Source: Hymenobacter siberiensis (GTDB lineage: Bacteria > Bacteroidota > Bacteroidia > Cytophagales > Hymenobacteraceae). From it: a DNA stretch of 64,000 nt. The first letter of the stretch is position 1. Every line of letters begins with the position of its first letter. Below the pieces are notes generated by a model. The model made no database searches. It was not told the origin of the DNA and saw only the letters and a list, made by a program, of their open reading frames with translations. Where the stretch lies: contig NZ_JAHLZZ010000001.1 in assembly GCF_018967845.1 (NCBI RefSeq), positions 2,604,001-2,668,000 of the forward strand, written 5' to 3'. This document shows, in pieces, positions 25,715 to 35,500 of the stretch. The translations under genes and the position numbers were made by a program.

Positions 25715-26500
25715 ATGCCTGAAAACGACCCCCTGATTTTTTCGCTGGACAACGGCATCGCCACCATTCGCCTCAACCGGCCCGAGGTTTTTAATAGCGT
25801 GAATAAGCCGCTGGCGCTGGCGTTTCAGCAGCATTTGCGCGACTGCCAGGCCGATGCCTCGGTGCGGGCCGTGCTCATTACCGGTACCGGGCGGGCTTTT
25901 TGCGCGGGCCAGGATTTGGCCGAAATCACTGGGCCGGACAGTCCGGAAGTGGCCGACATTGTGGAGCAGCACTACAACCCCATCATCATGTTGATTCGGG
26001 AGCTCGACAAGCCCGTGATAGCGGCCGTGAACGGCGTGGCCGCCGGGGCGGGGGCCAACATTGCCCTGGCCTGCGATATCGTAGTGGCCAAGGAGTCAGC
26101 CTCTTTTATTCAGGCGTTCAGCAAGATTGGGCTGATTCCGGACAGCGGCGGGACGTACTTTCTGCCGCGCCTTATCGGCATGCAGCGGGCCAGCGCCCTG
26201 ATGATGACCGGCGACAAAGTGAGCGCCGCCGAAGCCGTGCAGATGGGCATGATTTACAAGGCATTTGCCGATGAAACCTTCGAGCAGGATGTGGCTGCGT
26301 TGGTGCGCAAGCTGGCCGCCATGCCCACCAAAGGCCTGGCCTACACCAAGCAGCTGCTGAACAGCACCTTCGCCAACGACGTGGCCCAGCAGCTGCGCGC
26401 CGAGGGCGACTACCAGCTTCGCGCCGGTAACACCACCGACTACCGCGAGGGCGTTGCCGCTTTCATCGAAAAACGCCAACCAACTTTCACCGGCCAATGA
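25715..26500 (+). CDS. paaG: PaaG, ring-1,2-epoxyphenylacetyl-CoA isomerase
   Basis: 261 aa crotonase-fold protein. Oxyanion-hole motifs: AFCAGQDLAEITGP and AAVNGVAAGAGANIALACDIVVA, and the catalytic Asp region FSKIGLIPDSGGTYFLPRLIGMQRA (GLIPDSGGT is characteristic of PaaG). It isomerises the epoxide to oxepin-CoA. It ends overlapping paaH by 4 nt (ATGA). Confidence 0.93.
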   Translation: MPENDPLIFSLDNGIATIRLNRPEVFNSVNKPLALAFQQHLRDCQADASVRAVLITGTGRAFCAGQDLAEITGPDSPEVADIVEQHYNPIIMLIRELDKPVIAAVNGVAAGAGANIALACDIVVAKESASFIQAFSKIGLIPDSGGTYFLPRLIGMQRASALMMTGDKVSAAEAVQMGMIYKAFADETFEQDVAALVRKLAAMPTKGLAYTKQLLNSTFANDVAQQLRAEGDYQLRAGNTTDYREGVAAFIEKRQPTFTGQ

Positions 26501-27654
26501 GAACCATCGGAATCATCGGTTGCGGGGCCATGGGCGCGGGCATTGCGCAGGTAGTGGCCACGGCCGGGCACACGGTGCGGCTGCTCGACCAGCACGCCGG
26601 TGCGCTGGAGCGGGCCGTTTCCGGCATTCAGAATAGCCTGCGGAAGCTGGCCGCGAAAGGCAAGCTGACGAGCGAAGTGGCCGAAGCAGCGGGCAGCCGT
26701 CTGCACGCCACCGCCGACATGCAGGATTTTGCGGACTGCGAACTGGTCATTGAAGCCATTGTGGAGGACTTGGGGGTGAAGCAGCAGCTTTTTCGCAAGC
26801 TCGAAGGTGTGGTTTCGGCCGATTGCGTGCTGGCCAGCAATACGTCGTCGCTGTCGCTCACGTCGATTGCAGCGGCCTGTGAGCGGCCGGAGCGGTTTGT
26901 GGGCATCCACTTCTTCAATCCGGCCCCGATAATGCAGCTGGTGGAAGTGATACCGGCCCTGCAGACGCGGGCGGGCCTGGCCGAGGAAATGAAGGCCCTG
27001 GTGGCCAGCTGGAACAAGCTGCCGGTGCTCACGCAGGACACACCGGGCTTCATCGTGAACCGCGTGGCGCGGCCGTTCTACGGCGAGGCCATTCGCATCA
27101 TGGAAGAAGGCATTGCCGACCTCGCGACCATCGACTGGGCCATGACCGAGCTGGGCGGTTTCCGCATGGGCCCGTTTGCCCTGATGGATTTTATCGGCCA
27201 CGATGTGAACTACCGGGTGACGGAATCCGTCTTCGCTGCCTTTTTCTACGACCCACGCTTCAAGCCTTCTTTCTCGCAAAAGCGGTTGTTTGAGGCCGGC
27301 TACTACGGCCGGAAATCGGGTCGGGGCTTTTACAATTATGCCGCCGATGTGGTAGCTCCCGAGCCCACCCGCGACGAAATCCTGGGCCGCCGGATTGTAA
27401 GTCGTATCGTGGCCATGCTCATCAACGAAGCCGTGGATGCGCTGGCTCTGAACGTGGCCTCGGTCGCCGACCTGGAGCTGGCCATGACCCGTGGCGTGAA
27501 CTACCCCAAAGGCCTGCTGGCCTGGGCCGACGAGCTGGGCCCCGCCACCGTGCTGGCCACGCTCGACGACCTCTACGCCGAGTACCACGAAGACCGGTAC
27601 CGCGCCAGCCCACTGCTGCGCCGCAAGGTGCGCGAGGGCAAGTTATTCCTGTAG
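26497..27654 (+). CDS. paaH: PaaH, 3-hydroxyacyl-CoA dehydrogenase
   Basis: 385 aa. NAD-binding motif GCGAMGAGIAQVVATAGH, then HFFNPAPIMQLVEVIP (catalytic His), TQDTPGFIVNRVARPFYGEA and a C-terminal 3HCDH domain. It oxidises 3-hydroxyadipyl-CoA in the lower phenylacetate route. Shorter than the ~475-aa E. coli PaaH, as the second half of the C-terminal domain appears compact. Its stop codon lies within the left arm of an inverted repeat. Confidence 0.92.
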   Translation: MRTIGIIGCGAMGAGIAQVVATAGHTVRLLDQHAGALERAVSGIQNSLRKLAAKGKLTSEVAEAAGSRLHATADMQDFADCELVIEAIVEDLGVKQQLFRKLEGVVSADCVLASNTSSLSLTSIAAACERPERFVGIHFFNPAPIMQLVEVIPALQTRAGLAEEMKALVASWNKLPVLTQDTPGFIVNRVARPFYGEAIRIMEEGIADLATIDWAMTELGGFRMGPFALMDFIGHDVNYRVTESVFAAFFYDPRFKPSFSQKRLFEAGYYGRKSGRGFYNYAADVVAPEPTRDEILGRRIVSRIVAMLINEAVDALALNVASVADLELAMTRGVNYPKGLLAWADELGPATVLATLDDLYAEYHEDRYRASPLLRRKVREGKLFL

Positions 27655-27718
27655 AACACGCTTTAGCTTGTTCATCTCAACCTCCCTTACCGGCGCAAGC
27701 TAAAGCATGCGCTACAAG
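27646..27718. repeat. Inverted repeat type F (TGTAGC...CTTTAGCTTG), between paaH and paaZ
   Basis: Left TGTAGAACACGCTTTAGCTTG region and right CAAGCTAAAGCATGCGCTAC. The paaH TAG stop (27652-27654) lies in the left arm. Related arms occur at 61106 and 61369. Confidence 0.7.
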
Positions 27719-27728
27719 TCAACCTGCT

Positions 27729-29792
27729 ATGACTCCCACCCTCGAAAACTACACCCTCGGCCGCTGGACCACTGGCGGCAGCTCGCCCCAGGAGTTGCTC
27801 GATGCCAGCACCGGCGAAGTCATCGCCCTGGCTAATACCGAAGGCTTCGACTTTGCCCAGATTCTCGACTACGGCCGCCGCGTGGGCAACCCCAAGCTAC
27901 GCAAAATGACCTTCCACGAGCGGGGCCGGATGCTGAAGGCGCTGGCCTTCCACCTGGATAGCAAGAAGGAGCAGTTCTACGAATTGAGCTACCGGAGCGG
28001 GGCCACGCGGGCCGATTCGTGGATTGACATTGAGGGCGGCATCGGTAACCTATTTGCCAATGCCTCGCTGCGCCGTAAGTTTCCGGACAAGCCGTTTTAC
28101 GTGGAGGGCGAGCCGGTGAGCCTGAGCAAGGGCGGCACCTTCATGGCCCAGCACCTGATGGTGCCGCGTGAGGGCGTGGCCGTGCATATCAACGCCTACA
28201 ACTTTCCCATCTGGGGCATGCTGGAGAAAATTGCGGTGAACCTGCTGGCCGGCATGCCCGCCGTGGTGAAGCCCGCCGTGCCCGCCGCCTACCTCACGGA
28301 GGCCGTGGTACGCGAAATCATTGCTTCCGGCATTTTGCCCGAGGGTGTGCTGCAGCTGGTGGTGGGCTCGGGCCAGGGCCTGCTCGACCACGTTACGTAT
28401 CAGGATGTGGTGACCTTCACCGGCTCGGCCGCCACCGGCCGCAAGCTGCGTGCCCACCCGCGCATCATCCAAGAAGCTGTGCCGTTTACGATGGAGGCCG
28501 ACTCGCTGAACGCCGCCGTGCTGGGGCCGGATGCGCGGCCCGGCACGCCGGAATTCGACCTGTTCGTGAAGGAAATCCGCAAGGAGATGACGGCCAAGTG
28601 CGGGCAGAAATGCACCGCTATCCGCCGTGCCATTGTGCCCGCAAATATGCTGGAAGACGTGCAGATTGCCCTCGGCAAGCTGCTGGCCCAAACCACGGTG
28701 GGCCACCCGCAGGCCGATGGCGTGCGCATGGGCGCGCTGGCTGGCCGCGAACAGGCTGAAACGTTTCGCGAGCGGGTGCGGCACCTGGCTCGGAACACGC
28801 CCATCGTGTACGGCAGCCTCAATGAGCTGGTATTGCTGGGCAAGGACCGGGGCGCCGACTTCGCCAAGGGCGCCTTCACCTCGCCCATCGTGCTGCTGAA
28901 TGAGCAGCCCTTCAAGCACCTCGACAGCCACGAAATTGAAGCCTTCGGTCCGGTGGTGACGCTGATGCCTTACCACGACGTGGAGGAGGCCGTGACGCTG
29001 GCCAACATGGGCAAAGGCTCGCTGGTGTGCTCGCTGGCTACCAACGACCCGCAAGTGGCCCAGGATTTCGTGCTCGGCGCGGCCACGCACCACGGCCGTA
29101 TTCTGGTCATCAACGGCGAGATGGCGAAGGAAAGTACGGGCCACGGCTCGCCGCTGCCGCAGCTCATCCACGGCGGGCCCGGCCGGGCCGGCGGCGGGCA
29201 GGAGATGGGCGGCATCCGGGGCGTGGAGCACTTCATGCAGCGCGTGGCTCTGCAAGGTTCGCCCAGCATGATTACGGCCATCACGCAGGTGTATCAGACC
29301 GGTGCGAAGCAGGTGGAGTACGACAAGCACCCGTTTCAGAAGTACTTCGAGGAGCTGGAAATCGGCGAAACCTACACCACCCACAACCATACCGTGACGG
29401 AGGCTGACATCAGCGCCTTTGCGGGAATTTCAGGCGATAATTTTTACGCCCACGTCGATGCTACTTCGCTGGAGGGCACGCTCTTCACCGGCCGCGTGGC
29501 CCACGGCTACTATGTGCTTTCGAAAGCAGCCGGTATGTTCGTGGACCCGCGCAAAGGCCCAGTGCTGCTGAACTACGGCCTGGACGAATGCCGCTTCACC
29601 AAGCCGGTGTACCCCGGCACCACCATCGGCGTGAAGTTGACGGTGAAGGAGAAAGTGGGCCAGGAAAAGCGCGACGAAGCCGACATCGCCAAAGGCATTG
29701 TGCGCTGGCTGGTGACGGTGACGGATGAAACCAGCGAAACCGTGGCCGTGGCGACCATTCTGACGATGGTGAAGAAGAAGAACCAGGAGTAA
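27729..29792 (+). CDS. paaZ: PaaZ, bifunctional oxepin-CoA hydrolase / aldehyde dehydrogenase
   Basis: 687 aa, matching E. coli PaaZ (681 aa). N-terminal aldehyde dehydrogenase domain (residues ~1-530): NAYNFPIWGMLEKIAVNLLAGMP, VTFTGSAATGRKLRAH, and the catalytic Cys in AKCGQKCTAIRRAIVP. C-terminal MaoC/R-hydratase domain (~545-687): ADISAFAGISGDNFYAHVD, GRVAHGYYVLSKAAG. The hydratase opens the oxepin ring and the dehydrogenase oxidises the resulting aldehyde to 3-oxo-5,6-dehydrosuberyl-CoA. Confidence 0.97.
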   Translation: MTPTLENYTLGRWTTGGSSPQELLDASTGEVIALANTEGFDFAQILDYGRRVGNPKLRKMTFHERGRMLKALAFHLDSKKEQFYELSYRSGATRADSWIDIEGGIGNLFANASLRRKFPDKPFYVEGEPVSLSKGGTFMAQHLMVPREGVAVHINAYNFPIWGMLEKIAVNLLAGMPAVVKPAVPAAYLTEAVVREIIASGILPEGVLQLVVGSGQGLLDHVTYQDVVTFTGSAATGRKLRAHPRIIQEAVPFTMEADSLNAAVLGPDARPGTPEFDLFVKEIRKEMTAKCGQKCTAIRRAIVPANMLEDVQIALGKLLAQTTVGHPQADGVRMGALAGREQAETFRERVRHLARNTPIVYGSLNELVLLGKDRGADFAKGAFTSPIVLLNEQPFKHLDSHEIEAFGPVVTLMPYHDVEEAVTLANMGKGSLVCSLATNDPQVAQDFVLGAATHHGRILVINGEMAKESTGHGSPLPQLIHGGPGRAGGGQEMGGIRGVEHFMQRVALQGSPSMITAITQVYQTGAKQVEYDKHPFQKYFEELEIGETYTTHNHTVTEADISAFAGISGDNFYAHVDATSLEGTLFTGRVAHGYYVLSKAAGMFVDPRKGPVLLNYGLDECRFTKPVYPGTTIGVKLTVKEKVGQEKRDEADIAKGIVRWLVTVTDETSETVAVATILTMVKKKNQE

Positions 29793-29803
29793 CAATCAAT
29801 CAG

Positions 29804-29899
29804 GAAAGTCATGCAGAGCGTAGCGAAGCATCTTTACCGCAGCAGTAATCAGATTTACTATGGCGGTAAAGATGCTTCGCTACGCTCTGCATGACTTTC
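29804..29899. repeat. REP-like inverted repeat, copy 6 (between paaZ and paaF-like gene)
   Basis: Near-perfect arms of ~37 bp: GAAAGTCATGCAGAGCGTAG then CGAAGCATCTTTACCGC, and the complement. Third REP-like element inside the paa cluster. Confidence 0.88.
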
Positions 29900-29918
29900 T
29901 TTCACCTACCTCAACCCC

Positions 29919-30680
29919 ATGAGTAACACCCTCACCGCCGGCCACGTCGCGGCCGAAACCGATGCCGCCGGCATCACCACCATCACATTCTTCCACCCCT
30001 CGCACAACTCCCTGCCCAGCCGCGTGCTCAATGATTTGGCCCAGGCCATCACCCACGCCGGGCAGGACGAGGCCACGAAAGTCATTGTCCTAAAAAGTGA
30101 GGGCGAGCGCACCTTCTGCGCCGGGGCCAGTTTCGACGAACTGCTGACCATCGAAACCAAGGAGCAGGGCCTGGAATTCTTCTCTGGCTTTGCGCGGGTG
30201 ATTAATGCCTGCCGTACGGCTCCGAAAATCATCATCGGCCGGGTGCAGGGCAAGGCCGTGGGTGGTGGCGTGGGCGTAGCTGCCGCTACCGATTATTGCT
30301 TTGCCACCCAGCAGGCCGCCGTGAAACTGAGTGAGCTGGCCGTAGGCATCGGCCCTTTCGTGGTGGGGCCGGCCGTGGAGCGCAAGATTGGCACCGCCGC
30401 CTTCCAGCAGCTGGCGCTGGATGCGGGCGAATTTCGCTCCGCCGCCTGGGCAAAGGAGAAGGGGTTATACGCCGAAGTGGTAGAAGATATTGTAGCGCTG
30501 GACGCTGCAATAGCCACTTTCGCTGCTAAAATGGCATCTTACGCGCCGGATGCTTTGCGGGCCATGAAGGAGGTTTTTTGGCAAGGCACTGAGCATTGGA
30601 ATACGCTGCTGACCGAGCGGGCCGGTATCAGCGGTACGCTGGTACTGTCGGATTTTACGCGACGGGCGCTGCGGAAGTAG
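29919..30680 (+). CDS. Enoyl-CoA hydratase/isomerase family protein (PaaF-like)
   Basis: 253 aa crotonase. Motifs: ERTFCAGASFDELLTIE, GRVQGKAVGGGVGVAAATDYCFATQ and KLSELAVGIGPFVVGPAVERKIG. It is last in the paa cluster, so hydration of 2,3-dehydroadipyl-CoA (PaaF role) is the natural proposal. Sequence differs from classical PaaF, and a methylglutaconyl-CoA-hydratase-like or isomerase activity cannot be excluded. Confidence 0.82.
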   Translation: MSNTLTAGHVAAETDAAGITTITFFHPSHNSLPSRVLNDLAQAITHAGQDEATKVIVLKSEGERTFCAGASFDELLTIETKEQGLEFFSGFARVINACRTAPKIIIGRVQGKAVGGGVGVAAATDYCFATQQAAVKLSELAVGIGPFVVGPAVERKIGTAAFQQLALDAGEFRSAAWAKEKGLYAEVVEDIVALDAAIATFAAKMASYAPDALRAMKEVFWQGTEHWNTLLTERAGISGTLVLSDFTRRALRK

Positions 30681-30697
30681 TGGAGGGAGACAAAAGA

Positions 30698-30729
30698 ACG
30701 TCATGCCGAGCGTAGCCGAGGCATGACGT
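30698..30729. terminator. Short hairpin ACGTCATGCC / GGCATGACGT
   Basis: Perfect 10-bp arms and a 12-nt loop (GAGCGTAGCCGA). This is the same module as the REP-like elements, folded as a single unit, between convergent genes. It may serve as a terminator, though no T-run follows. Confidence 0.6.
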
Positions 30730-30750
30730 ACTGGGTTAATGCATAGAGGC

Positions 30751-31212
30751 TTATTCCTCCATAATATCCTCGTTCCAGAGGGCGGGTTCGGCTTCGATGA
30801 ACTCATTCATCATGTCCACGCACTCTTGCATGTCCATATCGACCACCTCCACGCCGTGGCTTTCGAGGAAGGCGCGGGACTCGCCGAAGGTGCGCGACTC
30901 GCCCACCATCACCTTGGGAATTTTGAACTGCACGATGGTGCCGGCGCACATATAGCAGGGCATCAGCGTGGTGTAGATAACGGTGTCGCGGTAGCTGCGC
31001 TGGCGGCCGGCGTTCGTCAGGCAATCCATCTCGCCGTGCTTGATGGCAGAGTCTTCCTGCACGCGCTTGTTGTGGCCCTGGCCGATGATTTTGCCATCGC
31101 GCACGAGTACCGAGCCGATGGGAATACCGCCCTGCGAGCGGCCCAGGCGGGCTTCGTCGATGGCGGCTTGCATGAATTCGTCTTTGGCGGGGGGAATGTT
31201 GGTGGTTGACAT
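30751..31212 (-). CDS. Nucleoside/cytosine deaminase family protein
   Basis: 153 aa. Zinc site HGEMDCL (H and catalytic E) and PCYMC. Beyond the family core, it resembles fungal-type cytosine deaminase along its length: SAIKHGEMDCLTNAGRQ, TVIYTTLMPCYMCAGTIVQFKIPKVMVGE, and the C-terminal EFIEAEPALWNEDI, which parallels the yeast Fcy1 tail. Cytosine deamination to uracil is therefore more likely than tRNA adenosine or guanine deamination, but this is inference. Single gene. Confidence 0.88.
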   Translation of the reverse strand: MSTTNIPPAKDEFMQAAIDEARLGRSQGGIPIGSVLVRDGKIIGQGHNKRVQEDSAIKHGEMDCLTNAGRQRSYRDTVIYTTLMPCYMCAGTIVQFKIPKVMVGESRTFGESRAFLESHGVEVVDMDMQECVDMMNEFIEAEPALWNEDIMEE

Positions 31213-31393
31213 TGGATGAGTAGTTGTCTAGTACGGGTGGGAAGAACTGCGCTGATGGGGAATTACGGCCCTTTTGGATAGCGCGTCGCGCAAGATACCC
31301 ATTCTGCTGAGAGGATGGATTGACGGGGTTGCCCAGCGGAAAGAAGGCTTTATCGGCTGTTGTTGGTCAGCTTCGTAGCCAATTAAATGGGAA

Positions 31394-32409
31394 TCAGCGG
31401 GTGGCTTGTATATACAGGAGCGTGGTGCGGTACGGGCGGCTCGGCGTGTATTTGTCGTTGATGATGAAATAGCCGTTGTTGTAGGCCGCGATGCCTTCCC
31501 AGTTGTAGCCCCAGTATTGCTCCGGCAACTCCCACAGCAGCTGCCAGGTGAAGCGGTTGTCTTTGAAAACGACATCGACCAGCCGGCAGTAGCTTTCGAA
31601 TCCGTTGCGGTCGGTGATGAGTTTCGTGTTGGTGGTATCGCTGGCGGGGGTGCGGTAAACGGCATCGCCGCCGCCCCCTTTGAAGAAGTAGTTGATTGCA
31701 GTGAAGTGGTTGCTGCCCGTAGGCGTCATGTCCGTGATGCGGAATGGCAGCGGGGCGAAGGGTAGCGTGGGCGGGCTACCCAAGGCAGGGGCAGGGCGCT
31801 TGGAAAGTGCGTAGGCGTAGTTCTGGCCGGGAAAGGAGTTGAATTCGAAGAACGCAACCAGCTGCTTTTTTGCCTGCGCCATCGCCTCAAATCCGGCGTT
31901 GTAAATATGCTGGCCATCGGCGGTCAATGGCTTGGCCAGCGGGGTGAGGAAGGTGGTATCCATCACCACGGCGCTCGCAGTCAGGCTCCCTTTTAGCAGA
32001 TAGCAATTGGTGGAAGGGGTGGCGGTTTCGACTGAAAAATAGATGTCATTTCCGTCGATTAGTATGGCTTCCAGTCCTTCGTACTGCTGCCCTGTGGTCA
32101 GCATTTTGGTGCGCAGCGCCGGGAGCTGGTTAAGCGGGAGCTTCTGGTAAGGCAAAACGTACGCGGTATCGAGCAGCTTGCGGTCCAGGTCTGCCAGCTT
32201 CAGGGTATAGAGCTTGGCCTCCGCACGGTCCTGCAGCCGGCTTTCCGAGAGTAGAAACAGCTTACTGGAGCTGACTGCCAGCCCGGAAAACTGATTATCA
32301 TAAAATTCCAGCTCTTTAGGCAGCGAAATGGAATGAACGGTGAACAGGGCCGCTGCGCCGAAGCATATAGGCAAAAAAAGAAGCAAATTAGCCCCAACAG
32401 GTACTTCAT
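31394..32409 (-). pseudogene. Exported beta-propeller-like protein with apparent frameshift in the signal peptide
   Basis: The main frame (31394-32386, 330 aa from a TTG) encodes LPKELEFYDNQFSGLAVSSSKLFLLSE ... YEGLEAILIDGNDIYFSVE ... YNWEGIAAYNNGYFIINDKYT, resembling SdiA-regulated/phytase-esterase-like propellers. A good signal peptide, MKYLLGLICFFFCLYASAQ, lies in another frame starting at ATG 32409. The two could be joined by one base, for example in the seven-T run (32373-32379) or just after the signal. Either the gene is frameshifted, or the sequence has a homopolymer error, or the TTG start is real and yields MLLFLPICFGAAALFTVHS. Function unknown. Confidence 0.6.
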
Positions 32410-32510
32410 ATAAAGTAAGCTGAACTGGTATTTCTTGTGATAATCAGACTGCCCCAAACCTGCTTCGGTAAAATGGTGAACCTTGAGAAAGTATCTGCGC
32501 CGTGCCACAA

Positions 32511-35500
32511 TCACCTCGCACAGATGCCTTTATAGGGGCAGTATTCGCACTTTGTGAAGTCGTCGGTTTTGCGGATGGGTTCGGTGGGGTCGAGGATGCG
32601 GAGGACGATTTTGCGCACCAAGTCTTCGGAAACGGCTACGAAGTCTTCGCCGCCTTCGGTGAGGAAGCTGAGGTCGGCGGAGAGCAGGCCTTCGTCGATG
32701 TTCCGGAGCGAGAGAATAGCCGTTTCGGCCGTTTCGCGTTTCACGGTGTGGGCCAGCATGAGGCGGTAGAGCCAGAGCTGGCGCACCTTGTCGGCGCTAG
32801 TGCTGGGCTCGTGCAGGAGGCGGTCGGTGGCTTCGGCGGCGGTGAGCTTGTCGCGGTAGCCGCGCAGCTGCAGGTCGCTCTTTTTCACGAGCCCCGACTT
32901 GTAGTCCACTACCCGCAGGCGGCCGTCGGGTAGCTCATCCACGCGGTCGGCGTAGCCGAACAGGCGCACCGCCAGCGGCTCGGCCTGGCCCGGCACATCG
33001 ACAAAAATGGTGGCGGCCAGTTCCTTTTCAAGCCCAAAAAGGCGCAACGGCAGCATGCCGGGCTGCTCGGTGAGGCTTTCCAGCAGGCGCACCACCAGGC
33101 GGGTGGCTACCTGGCCGTACACGTGGTTGAGGCCTTCGTCGGCGCGGGCGTGCTTCTCGCTTTCTTCCTGGCGCAGGGCGCGTTGCACCTCGGCCGGGGC
33201 CTGCTTGATAAGCGCGGGAATATCCTCGGCCGTAATCGAACGGGCATCTTGCTCGAAGGGCCGCATCAGATTTTCCAGCGCCTCGTGCATCATGGTGCCG
33301 AAGCTGCTGGCTTCGAGGGTTTCTTCCACGGCATCGTTTTCGTGGAAGCGGGCCACTTTCGAGAAGTAGAAGCGGAGCGAGCAGGCCAGGAAATCGTTGA
33401 GGCGGGAGGGCGAGATGTTGCGTTCGAGCACGCCACGCAGGGCGGCCAGCATCTCGGGGTCTTTTTCGAGGACGAGGTCGCCTTGGAGTGAGCTAAGAGT
33501 TAGGAGTGAAGAGTTAGGAGTTGAATCAATAGCTGCTGCCGCTTTAACTCCTAACTTTTCACTCCTAACTCTTAACTCCGTTGAGGGAACCGAAACGGTT
33601 AAATCTTCCAGCACCAGCTGCGGGTTTTGGGGCAGTAAGTCATTCTGCAGCTGCAGTAAGAACCGGCTGCGCTCGCCGCTTTTCATGCCTTCGGCCCCGG
33701 GCAGCACGTGTACTAAATCGACCCGTTGGGCGCGTTGCAGCAGGCGCCAGAAATTGTAGGCCGTGATGGCCTCCGCATCGGCATAAGTGGGGAGGTCGGC
33801 GGCCGTGAGAACGTCGTAGGGAAACAGCGACTGCTGGCGCTTGGGGGCCGGCAGCACGCCCTCGTTGCAGCTGAGGATGATGAGGTGGTCGAAATCGAGG
33901 GCGCGGGTTTCGAGCAGGCCCATCACCTGCACGTCGGCCAGCGGCTCGCCGGAGAAGGGCAGGCGGGTGCGGCCCATCTGCTCATACAGGAAGCGGCGGA
34001 ACGAGCGCACCGACAGGCGCTGCTCGCGGCAGTCGAAGGCCGAATCGAGCTGCTTGACGAGGGTGTAGAACAGGTACAGGTATTCGGCCCCGAGTCCGGT
34101 TTCGCGGTCCGTATCCGCTATTTCGGCCGAGTACACCTGGCGCAGCAGGTCGATAACGGCGTAGCAGGCCGCGATAATGTCGTCGCAGTTGTCCCAGGTT
34201 TTGAACAGGGCCTCGATGAGCGGATGGTGCGCGCCGAGCTTGAGCAGCTCTTCGGCGGGCAACAAAACCGCGTTCAGGCGCACAATTTCGCGGCACACCT
34301 GGTCGAGAATACCGTGGTACTGGGGCTGGTCGGCCTGCTGGTCCTGCCAGTGCTGGTAGCGGCGCAGGAAGGGATGGCTCAGTAGCTTGCTGACGGCCAG
34401 ATGGTGGTAGCGCGGCACGCCATAGCCGGTTTCCTGGCTGCCCTCGCGGATGCCAGTGAGGTGGACTTCAAACAGCAAATCGACCAGGTTGAACAGCGGC
34501 GTGGCCTGGAAGCTCAGGCCCATGGTCACGTTGTAGTCGGGCACCTCGTTGGGCGGCAGGCCGTGGAGCACGGGCAGGAGCAGGGTTTCGTCGGGCAGCA
34601 CCACGGCCACGGTGGCGTCGGGGTAGCGCTGGCGGGCTTCGGCCAGGAGCTGGCCGGCCAGCTTGCCCTGCATGCTGGGGTTGGCCACGCCCAGGTAGCG
34701 AATGTGGTGGGGCTGGCCGCGCAGCCACTCCACGCCGCCGCCAAAATTATCGAGCGGCAGTTTCCACTGCTCGAAGTAGCGGCGCAGGTGCTGGCCGGCG
34801 CGGTTGGGCGAGCCAGCTTCGAGGTAAAACGGGTCGGCGTCGAAGTGCACTTCGGCCCGGCCGGCGTTCAGCAGCAGGCGAATCAGCTTTTCCTCGGACC
34901 TCGACAAATTCCCCAGCCCCACAAAAACGTGGCGGGCCGGCGCAGCCTGCGCCGGGTCTTTCAGCATCTTTTCCAGCTTTTCCACGGCCAGGCGGTAGGC
35001 CAGGCCGGGGTAGGCGAGGTGGTTGGCCTTCATGCGGCGCTGCAGCTCGTGATACACCCGCTCCAGCTGGTCCCAGAAGCTAAAGGAGTGCGCGGCGGCC
35101 TGGCTTTTGGGCGGCAGCGCGGTCAGGTCCCAGCGCTCCAGGGCCTTGGCTTCGCTCAGGTATTCGAACACCTTGTGGGTGTCTGCCAGGTTTTGGTCGA
35201 GGTTGGAAAAGTCGCTGAGCAGCATACTCGCCCAGCCCACAAATTTGTCGAAATCAAGACCGGTGTCGATGCCCTTCAGAATGTCGTAGAGCAGCAATTG
35301 CAGGGCAATGGGCTCTTCTACCTGTATGCTGGCCAGCTCCACCATGTAGTCTTCCATGGCGGCCACGCGCGGTGCCCACAGCGGCGCGCCGCCGGGCAGC
35401 GCCAGCGCCAGCTCGTTCTTCAAATACACCACGGCGCGGCGCGTAGGCACTATCACCACAATATCGGACAGCTCATCGAGTGGGCCGGAGCCGTAGCGGT

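Noticed and set aside
28050..29390. Long antisense ORF opposite paaZ
   Set aside because: High-GC codon structure of paaZ explains it; His/Arg/Gly-rich translation with no domain.
30751..31212. tRNA adenosine deaminase TadA
   Set aside because: The C-terminal half and length match the fungal cytosine deaminase type better than TadA.
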